Virus record (IMG/VR): IMGVR_UViG_3300014914_000049
Span: 1-20,411 of that record
From: a virus
DNA length: 20,411 bases
Direction: 5' to 3' (one strand)
Position numbers and translations under genes: made by a program. The notes under the pieces are model-generated. The model made no database searches and was not told the DNA's origin. It saw nothing but the letters and a program-made list of their open reading frames with translations. Positions 1 to 5,605 of this stretch are shown piece after piece. How positions within the stretch are numbered: position 1 is the first letter of the stretch; each line of letters begins with the position of its first letter.

Positions 1-176
1 ATCGCACGGTACTTCACTGCAGTTGAACGCCATTTAGGGAACATTGCTTTAAAGCGTTCCCAAAAGATACAATGATGGGGTTCAACCCAAATGAATCGTC
101 CTTTACCATAAGGGATGTAAATCCGACGAACCCTGTCGTCGCATAAATCGCGTAACACCTTCGTCATCAACCACAT
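1..176 (-). CDS. Unrecognised protein, N-terminal part (cut by window edge)
   Basis: An ATG at 176-174 opens a frame that runs without a stop to the window edge (58 complete codons). It follows a strong ribosome binding site, GGAGGG, five to six bases upstream, and starts about 21 bases after the DHH phosphoesterase stop, so it continues the same gene string. The visible part begins MWLMTKVLRD and is basic and aromatic, with several Trp, His and Arg residues. I recognise no family. The strong Shine-Dalgarno and the tight spacing are the main evidence that it is real; function is unknown because the rest of the gene lies outside the window. Confidence 0.72.
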   Translation of the reverse strand, partial: MWLMTKVLRDLCDDRVRRIYIPYGKGRFIWVEPHHCIFWERFKAMFPKWRSTAVKYRA

Positions 177-197
177 TCTACCCTCCGCGCAAAGCGA

Positions 198-1142
198 TTA
201 ACTTACAACATAAGACTCAAACGCTCCTGACGCGAACTTATCAGCGATGTCATGAGCGATGGCGTTGGCACGATCTGGGTCATGTAAGACCACAGCACCA
301 ACATCTTCACGACCCCCACCCCCATACATCGTCATAATCTCACCTATATTATACCTTTTACGCAGCTCCTTCCAAGGATTCCGACCCACACTTAAGTAGA
401 TGTTGTCCTGATATGTGCGTACAAACACTGAGTAATCAATATCGGGATGTAAAACAAAAATCGCGTAGCGTGACGAGAAGAAACAACCAAGAAAGGACGC
501 AATCCCAACGTTTCCTATGACCTCAGCGTTAAGGCTCAAGTGGTTCAAAGCTTTCAACTGACGGGAAGCGTATTTCGCGTGAAGATAGACTATCTCACTG
601 TCTTTGACTACAGTACTAATGGGTTGGGTAGCTAACATAAGTAGCACTTTACGCCGTAATGCATCCCCACCAGATGCGATGGCGGCGGCGATTTTAAGCA
701 CCTCTGGCTTGTCCATCTTCAACGCTTGTTCAGGGCTGTCATAGCTGGCACTGTCAACCATATCCGCACAACGTATGACCTCAGGGTGTAAGTCAGCTAG
801 AGGTGATATCATCCCCGCACAAGAAGGTGCTGATGCGTCAAAAACACAAAAGCCGTTTGGCGCACTCTTAGCGCGTAGTAACTGCTCGTCTGTAATACCT
901 GTATTGTGGTGGTCCGCGTAGATGAAGAACGGAGCTGAAAGCAGTCCTTCTGTGAACTTAAAGTCAACCACGGTAACTAAGTCACTGTTGAACCTCATCT
1001 GCGCCCATTCGTCAGCGCGATTGTAATCAATAGAATAAAGCTCGATCGTGTCGCTCGGTACTAGTGACGTTAAGAGCTTATACATAATCGCGCCCGACAC
1101 TACCCCATCAAAATCCCCATGAAAATAGATGCACGCCTTCAA
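198..1142 (-). CDS. DHH-family phosphoesterase (RecJ/NrnA/GdpP superfamily)
   Basis: This 314-residue protein has the DHH layout. Near the N-terminus, HGDFDG (residues 8-13) supplies H8, D10 and D12; D60 follows at the end of a hydrophobic strand; the signature ADHH sits at 76-79, with D130 as a further candidate metal ligand. The C-terminal GGGGRE (274-279) matches the glycine-rich DHHA1 substrate-binding motif in a variant form. Members hydrolyse phosphodiester bonds in short oligonucleotides, cyclic dinucleotides or ssDNA with Mn2+. At 314 residues it is nearer NrnA/Orn-like size than full RecJ, so nanoRNase, cyclic-dinucleotide hydrolase (counter-defence) or short exonuclease are all possible. 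The start is TTG at 1142, overlapping the upstream stop (TTGA), with GGAGG six bases before it. The family is clear; the substrate is not. Confidence 0.88.
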   Translation of the reverse strand: MKACIYFHGDFDGVVSGAIMYKLLTSLVPSDTIELYSIDYNRADEWAQMRFNSDLVTVVDFKFTEGLLSAPFFIYADHHNTGITDEQLLRAKSAPNGFCVFDASAPSCAGMISPLADLHPEVIRCADMVDSASYDSPEQALKMDKPEVLKIAAAIASGGDALRRKVLLMLATQPISTVVKDSEIVYLHAKYASRQLKALNHLSLNAEVIGNVGIASFLGCFFSSRYAIFVLHPDIDYSVFVRTYQDNIYLSVGRNPWKELRKRYNIGEIMTMYGGGGREDVGAVVLHDPDRANAIAHDIADKFASGAFESYVVS

Positions 1143-1420
1143 AACTTACCTCCCCGATTCAGAGACTTCAACAAATATAATCCAACAATAACCCTTTCCT
1201 CAGGTATACCAAACCTATATGCCGTATTGACAGTACGTTTTGTGAGTTGTTCAAAGGAAGCAGCGTTTAGGTTGAACTCAGTTTTCGCGTTCAAAAGCCA
1301 TAACAGACTCACAACCGTGAGCTCCCATCCAAATCTGCCATTATCAATAGGTCCGTCAAGATCTTGGAGCATTCGTTTCACTAAAGCAGCCCTTAACCGC
1401 TGTAACCCCATGTGGTACAA
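1139..1420 (-). CDS. Small unrecognised phage protein
   Basis: The frame ends at 1139, overlapping the DHH gene start by four bases. I prefer the TTG at 1420 because GGTGGAGGG (1434-1426) ends five to six bases before it and a promoter-like element lies just upstream; the same genome uses TTG for the next gene. This gives about 93 residues. Alternatives are ATG at 1411, and ATG 1462 or GTG 1480 (113 residues), none with a well-placed ribosome binding site. The protein is helical and basic at its start (MGLQRLRAALVKR) and ends NRGGKF. No domain is recognised. A long opposite-strand frame over the same region has no ribosome binding site and runs against all other genes. Confidence 0.62.
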   Translation of the reverse strand: MYHMGLQRLRAALVKRMLQDLDGPIDNGRFGWELTVVSLLWLLNAKTEFNLNAASFEQLTKRTVNTAYRFGIPEERVIVGLYLLKSLNRGGKF

Positions 1421-1448
1421 CCAAACCCTCCACCAGTACGACTGCCTT

Positions 1449-1477
1449 ATAATACTCACCATTGTACCACAAGTCAA
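1449..1477 (-). promoter_or_regulatory. Candidate sigma-70-type promoter
   Basis: On the minus strand TTGACT (1477-1472) and TATTAT (1454-1449) are separated by 17 bases, each matching five of six consensus bases. It lies in the largest gap between genes in the window. A start about seven bases beyond the -10 (near 1442) would give a roughly 20-base leader holding GGTGGAGGG and then the TTG start at 1420. It would drive the small ORF, the DHH gene and what follows. No transcript data support it. Confidence 0.45.
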
Positions 1478-1489
1478 CACAAAGGTTCA

Positions 1490-2218
1490 TTACTTACACA
1501 TTGACTCTAAAAAGGCCATCAATTCCTTTAACTTCACCAACTGGTGAGGGCTTAGCTGTTTATGGAAATCAGTCACAGCCCGCTCTTGAACGACTCGAAA
1601 GCACCAGGAAGTGTCAACCGACCTCACGTTTGGGAAAGCACCATAAACACGAAGTTCATTAGGGTGACCCAAACCTAAGATGTGAACAGGAATTTCAGCT
1701 CCTACCTCCATCAAGTAAGTCAGCGCTCTGTGTCGTCCCGCTACCACGAACGCGGGCATAAGCTGTTTTGGGCGAGCCTCTTTCGGAGTTAAAGCAAGCG
1801 AAGCTGCTTTACCCAAGCCGATCACATCACACCACGGTGCGTCTACAAATACCTTCAGACATTCCATGTACTCTTTAGGGCTGTTCCCTTGAGGAACACA
1901 CATGATCTTCGTGGTAGGAAACTCCGATCTTATAAGAGCGGCGAATTTAGCAGATTCCTCACAAGTCCTTTCAGCGTCATACAAGTAATCAGGTGCGACA
2001 ACCTCATGTGGACGCAACGCTTCCACCTTCGCTTTATCAATCTGAGGCGTTCCTGTCTCAATAACTCCATTATCTAAGACAATGTATGCCCCACTCTCGC
2101 GTTGCCTCTCGTAAAATTCTAAATACTCCCCTTCCAGTAAGTGAGCCAATACGAGATGTTGATTTAAGTGGCTCACTAAGTCTAGATGAGGAATTGGTGC
2201 GTTGATCATTAACTTCAC
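1490..2218 (-). CDS. TGT-fold transglycosylase, DpdA-like (candidate 7-deazaguanine DNA transglycosylase)
   Basis: The 242-residue protein shows the order of tRNA-guanine transglycosylase (TGT) motifs: VLDNG (47-51, like the DSGGF catalytic-acid loop), VVAPD (73-77), VPQG (108-111, like VQGG in base binding), IGLG (133-136), then HILGLGHPNEL (179-189, like the LMGVG-P segment) and RSVDTSW (199-205), where D202 fits the nucleophilic Asp. TGT proteins exchange guanine for a 7-deazaguanine; the short phage members of the DpdA type act on DNA rather than tRNA. The C-terminal tRNA-binding zinc site of bacterial TGT is not seen, which favours the short DNA-type form. FolE2 in the same gene string (9355-10173) could start precursor synthesis. 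A diverged copy is at 17825-18511. The start is GTG at 2218 with GGAGG six bases upstream. The fold assignment is strong; DNA as substrate is inferred. Confidence 0.72.
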   Translation of the reverse strand: MKLMINAPIPHLDLVSHLNQHLVLAHLLEGEYLEFYERQRESGAYIVLDNGVIETGTPQIDKAKVEALRPHEVVAPDYLYDAERTCEESAKFAALIRSEFPTTKIMCVPQGNSPKEYMECLKVFVDAPWCDVIGLGKAASLALTPKEARPKQLMPAFVVAGRHRALTYLMEVGAEIPVHILGLGHPNELRVYGAFPNVRSVDTSWCFRVVQERAVTDFHKQLSPHQLVKLKELMAFLESMCK

Positions 2219-2233
2219 TGTCCACCTCCTATA

Positions 2234-3103
2234 TTACTCTAATCGAACCCCTAAATCCTCTGGGGGTAGAACTTGGTACCCAAACCCTGGTATCACCTTA
2301 AAGTGACGCAAAAGCCTTTTTGCCGTTGACTCTGAAATGTTAAATCTTTGCATCAACTTCTGAGTCGCTTCCTTCGCGCTGCTCGACGTGCACAAACATT
2401 CCAAAACCTGCCGCTTAACTTCGTCCTTACCTAATTTAAGGTAAGCTTTACTTAACCAACTACGACTATAACTACTCCCCGGGAGTTTAATTCCGTACTT
2501 GAACAGCAGTGCCCTCACAGGCTTAACATCAAAACCCAACTTAGCAGCGATTTTTATTTGCGTCCTGTACTTCTCTGCCAAACGGGTAAGAAAGTGACGT
2601 TTACCCTCTTCGGTTGTACATCCTATACTGTCCAGAAATCGTTCGACCATTATACCAGATCGTCTCTTCTCTAACCACTTTAGTTTCGCCAACACACTCC
2701 TAACTCGTTCTTCTCTAGTGACACCTCTTACAACATACCTCGCCAACTTCCTAACGGCTTTACTATATGTAGTTTCTTCCCCCTTAAAAGGAGGAACATA
2801 AAAATGGTACACATCTCTCTGAGACTCACGTAATAAATACTTCAAGGCACGAACTAGAGGGGCTGGTGCGTACATAAGGTTATCAGAAAACCACCTATCA
2901 CAAACAAACGACGACTCTGAAAGCCATAGCAGAATATAGTTAGCCATACAGTAACAAGTTTTCAACTCTTCAGAAAGACCATCAACCTCACCTACATCCA
3001 CAACAACGGTCGAAATCCCCAGTGCCTTAGCTACATCCTTTGCTAAAGTAGTCTTACCGACACCCCTATCACCTGTAAACGCGATTTTCAGAATTCCAGA
3101 CAT
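2234..3103 (-). CDS. P-loop kinase-like NTPase with two predicted HTH segments
   Basis: The 289-residue protein opens with a Walker A loop, GDRGVGKT (11-18), followed by helix residues typical of nucleotide and nucleoside kinases. DRWFSDNLMY (69-78) matches the DR-x3-DN-x2-Y segment of NadR-like and AAA_28 ATPases. From about residue 150 the sequence changes character: residues 178-206 (KYRTQIKIAAKLGF then VRALLFKYGI) look like a helix-turn-helix, and residues 242-270 (KEATQKLMQRFNIS then AKRLLRHF) like a second. A nucleotide-kinase-type core fused to DNA-binding segments is unusual; it could be a regulated NTPase, a DNA-modification kinase or a nucleotide kinase. The ATG directly follows the TAG of the membrane protein, with only a weak ribosome binding site, so translational coupling is likely. 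Confidence 0.72.
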   Translation of the reverse strand: MSGILKIAFTGDRGVGKTTLAKDVAKALGISTVVVDVGEVDGLSEELKTCYCMANYILLWLSESSFVCDRWFSDNLMYAPAPLVRALKYLLRESQRDVYHFYVPPFKGEETTYSKAVRKLARYVVRGVTREERVRSVLAKLKWLEKRRSGIMVERFLDSIGCTTEEGKRHFLTRLAEKYRTQIKIAAKLGFDVKPVRALLFKYGIKLPGSSYSRSWLSKAYLKLGKDEVKRQVLECLCTSSSAKEATQKLMQRFNISESTAKRLLRHFKVIPGFGYQVLPPEDLGVRLE

Positions 3104-3316
3104 CTATTCATCCCGAGTCAATAGTCGTTGCATTATAAAATCTAAGAAAATAAGGAGCACTGTTATCGCTACGAAACTGTAAACCAAGGTTCCGCTCGAG
3201 AGTCCAACATACATAAGCAAAGCATGAACGCCCTCCACAACAACACAAATCCCTGTCAAGATCCATACTAAAACCAACAAACCCACCACTACATCAATAA
3301 CAACATTATCCTTCAT
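3104..3316 (-). CDS. Small two-helix membrane protein
   Basis: The 70-residue product is mostly hydrophobic, with two likely membrane segments (about residues 7-28 and 43-64), a short charged N-terminus and a C-terminus ending QRLLTRDE. No family is recognised. The ATG is preceded by GGAGG seven bases upstream and overlaps the upstream stop as ATGA, while its own stop touches the next start. Being inside a replication gene string, it might anchor a replication or exclusion function at the membrane, but that is a guess. Confidence 0.68.
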   Translation of the reverse strand: MKDNVVIDVVVGLLVLVWILTGICVVVEGVHALLMYVGLSSGTLVYSFVAITVLLIFLDFIMQRLLTRDE

Positions 3317-3738
3317 TTTTGTACCTCCATTAAACGCGAAAGTACTCTATCAAAATCACACATGAAAAAACCATCTGTATACATAAATGGCTGCACCCGA
3401 AAAGGCAAATCCTTCACAGCTGTTAAGAAGTAAGTAGCCACACCTTCCTTCTGTACCACAAGGCTTACTGGTTGGGTGATGCTTAGCGCGTCTCGTACTG
3501 CTTTCTGTAAATCCCCATAAAGACCCACCTTCATTAATCTCACTATAGAAAAGTCAACGCATACACAGTACAACCAACCTTGCAGAGCACAACTAAAGTG
3601 TCTAACCTGTCCAAGCAACCTCGCACGCAGTGTCGCTTCAATCTCGGAACATAAAAACGGGTGGAACTTATTGAGCACCTTCTTCTCGAGGTACCTCTGG
3701 CGTCTCTCCGCTTTCGTCTGAGGGAACGTCGCTAACAT
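3313..3738 (-). CDS. Unrecognised protein overlapping the recA 3' end
   Basis: The 141-residue frame starts at ATG 3738 inside the last 71 bases of the recombinase gene, with a strong GGAGG seven to eight bases upstream that lies wholly within recA. The N-terminus is basic (KAERRQRYLEKK), and the middle has hydrophobic Cys-rich strands (WLYCVCVDF). It ends by ATGA overlap with the membrane-protein gene. I recognise no domain. The ribosome binding site and coupled stop support a real gene. Position after recA suggests a recombination accessory role (for example a mediator), but no sequence feature shows it. Confidence 0.7.
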   Translation of the reverse strand: MLATFPQTKAERRQRYLEKKVLNKFHPFLCSEIEATLRARLLGQVRHFSCALQGWLYCVCVDFSIVRLMKVGLYGDLQKAVRDALSITQPVSLVVQKEGVATYFLTAVKDLPFRVQPFMYTDGFFMCDFDRVLSRLMEVQK

Positions 3739-4744
3739 ATTTACCTCCCTCTTTCCTCATTTGCCTAATCTGCGTTACTGCTGGGGCAAGATCGCCATAA
3801 AACGCAGACACAACAGATTTCTCAATCGCCTCAGAGATCTCAGGAGGTGCGGCGCCTTGAAACTTCTGACCCTCAAACTCACACCAACCTCCTCCTAACT
3901 TTTTCACAAAACCCCATTGTGACGCGAGGCTCAAAATCGCTCTTGAGTCATCAAAACCCGAGTCGAAGTAATAATCCACAGATGACCGTAGATATGGTCG
4001 ACGTAACTTATTCTTTACACAGAGTACCTCAAGGCGTATCCCTATTACTTCATCCTCTTTAGCCTTGATCAACTGAGTCCTCTTCAATAGAATCTGAACT
4101 GCGCTGTGGAAGTCGAACGTATGACCACCGATCTTAGTATATCCTACAGAACCAAACGTCCCTATCTTCTCCTTCATTTGATTTGTCGCGACAAACAAGG
4201 CGTTCAACCTTGCTATGTGAGTCGTAAGCTGTCTAAACATACGTGAAAGCGTTCGTGCGTGAAGTCCTAACGACTTCCCTGACGAATCACTATCAACCTC
4301 CTCAAGCACAGGAGTTGCTGCAACTGAGTCTAGTGCAAGCACTACCGGAGACACGTCCTTCAACTCATTACATAAGAACAGAAACTGTTCACCGACTAAC
4401 TGTAAGTTGTCAGGATTGAGTAGTAGTAAATCTCTAGGAATTACCCCAAACAATCGAGCCCAATCTTCTGTATACGAAAACTCAGAATCACACAAAGCCG
4501 CGAAACCATTGAACTGGTGGCAGGCTCCGATAATTGCAGCAATAACTGCTGACTTCCCAACTGATTCAAACCCATAGATCTCAACGACCCTACCAAGTGG
4601 AAAGCCTGGCATGCCCAAAACAAAGTCGATCGGCAGTACACATGAAGGTAAATAACCACGCGCTTCCTGTTTAACCCCCTCCAATGCGCCCAGCGATCCA
4701 AATCGTCGTTCCATCTTCTTTACAACTGTGTCTAGACTACTCAT
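3668..4744 (-). CDS. recA: RecA/UvsX-family recombinase
   Basis: The 358-residue protein has the RecA core: Walker A GFESVGKS (58-65), LCDSEFSYTEDWARLFG (84-100, matching the catalytic-Glu segment), Walker B VVLALDS (134-140), an L2-like ATNQMKEKIGTFG run (186-198) and VKNKLRRPY (243-251, as VKNK in RecA). The C-terminus is acidic (DESGETPEVPREE), as in bacterial RecA. It should form ATP-dependent filaments on ssDNA and pair homologous strands, working with the SSB just upstream, the SbcCD-like pair and the UvsW-like helicase in recombination-driven replication. The ATG overlaps the SSB stop as TAATG; the ribosome binding site is weak, so coupling to SSB translation is likely. The last 71 bases also encode the start of the next gene. 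Confidence 0.95.
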   Translation of the reverse strand: MSSLDTVVKKMERRFGSLGALEGVKQEARGYLPSCVLPIDFVLGMPGFPLGRVVEIYGFESVGKSAVIAAIIGACHQFNGFAALCDSEFSYTEDWARLFGVIPRDLLLLNPDNLQLVGEQFLFLCNELKDVSPVVLALDSVAATPVLEEVDSDSSGKSLGLHARTLSRMFRQLTTHIARLNALFVATNQMKEKIGTFGSVGYTKIGGHTFDFHSAVQILLKRTQLIKAKEDEVIGIRLEVLCVKNKLRRPYLRSSVDYYFDSGFDDSRAILSLASQWGFVKKLGGGWCEFEGQKFQGAAPPEISEAIEKSVVSAFYGDLAPAVTQIRQMRKEGGKYVSDVPSDESGETPEVPREEGAQ

Positions 4745-5595
4745 TACTTCTGCCCCATCAACCTATTTAATGCGTCCTTCACCTTCTGGGGGTCAAACCC
4801 AGTCTGTGGTGTTTGAGGCTGTGCCGGCTGTTGTGGTACTGGCGTTGACGGCGCTTGGGGCTGTGTTGGTTGCTGAGGTACTGGTGTCGGCTGTTGTGGT
4901 ACTGGCGTTGACGGCGCTTGGGGCTGTGTTGGTTGCTGAGGTACTGGTGTTGGCTGTTGTGGTACTGGTGCTGATGCTGATTGTGAACCAAGCGGTGCAA
5001 CAGCCACGTCTATACTCTCATCTTGCAGCAAACTGATAATGTACTCGGGTGTCGCCTTAGTATAAATCTTATCTAAATCATGCATTTTAGTCAACAATTG
5101 AGGATCAACCTCGGTTTGCTGTGGATCGGGGATAATCTGATACTTTGTCGATTTAACCCCTGAACCTTCACGCACTACAGTTACGTTCCTTCCTGTTTTT
5201 GAATCTGTCAGATCACCCCACTGCGGATCAATACAGAACTGCGCGAATTGGTTCCATATTATCGGGGGCATTGCCCAAACATGTACACCACTATTTTTGT
5301 CCTCCAAGTCAACCATATTAACGAGGAACCTGTTTATCGTGTTGATTTTCCCTTCGAGCGAGGGAGCTAAAACAGGATCTTGAAGCATCGAGCAAACAAT
5401 GCAGTTCCCTGGTGTACACAACACACTTCGTGATCCAACCCAATGCAACCTAACAGGCTTGTAAAACAAATGGGTGTCGGGCTTCCATGGGGGAAGAATC
5501 CTGATGTAATTCCGACCCACTTTTGGCTTCCAGAAGGAACCAACTGTAGATGAATACTGACCTAAGTCCTTCTTGAGTTGTTCGATGTCTAACAT
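4744..5595 (-). CDS. gp32-like single-stranded DNA-binding protein with Pro/Gln repeat tail
   Basis: The 283-residue protein matches phage gp32-type SSBs. FWKPKVGRNYIRILPPW (21-37) is the usual first strand, H51-C60-C65-C68 forms a plausible zinc site (gp32 uses His and three Cys), and GDLTDSKTGR (127-136) is the conserved turn before the last OB strands. From about residue 207 a linker of VPQQPT and QPQAPST repeats runs to about 260, then FDPQKVKDALNRLMG closes the protein. gp32 normally ends in an acidic tail that binds partners; here the end is not acidic. The start is ATG 5595, with GGAGG six bases upstream and just after the polymerase stop; upstream in-frame codons lie inside the polymerase gene. 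It should coat ssDNA for the polymerase and RecA. Confidence 0.87.
   Translation of the reverse strand: MLDIEQLKKDLGQYSSTVGSFWKPKVGRNYIRILPPWKPDTHLFYKPVRLHWVGSRSVLCTPGNCIVCSMLQDPVLAPSLEGKINTINRFLVNMVDLEDKNSGVHVWAMPPIIWNQFAQFCIDPQWGDLTDSKTGRNVTVVREGSGVKSTKYQIIPDPQQTEVDPQLLTKMHDLDKIYTKATPEYIISLLQDESIDVAVAPLGSQSASAPVPQQPTPVPQQPTQPQAPSTPVPQQPTPVPQQPTQPQAPSTPVPQQPAQPQTPQTGFDPQKVKDALNRLMGQK
4825..4968. repeat. 63-bp tandem repeat in the SSB gene (2.3 copies)
   Basis: Bases 4825-4887 and 4888-4950 are identical over all 63 positions, and a third partial copy starts at 4951 with a single change before diverging near 4968. The period is 21 codons, so the frame is kept and each unit adds one TPVPQQPTPVPQQPTQPQAPS-type module to the SSB linker. 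Identity at synonymous positions points to a recent duplication. Confidence 0.95.
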
Positions 5596-5605
5596 ACCAT
5601 ACCTC

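Noticed and set aside
1119-1547. Plus-strand open frame of 142 codons
   Set aside because: It overlaps three minus-strand genes, runs against the gene string and lacks a ribosome binding site.
4728-5036. Plus-strand open frame of Val/Ala/Leu repeats
   Set aside because: It is the antisense reading of the SSB 63-bp repeat; low-complexity hydrophobic repeats follow from the Pro/Gln codons on the other strand.
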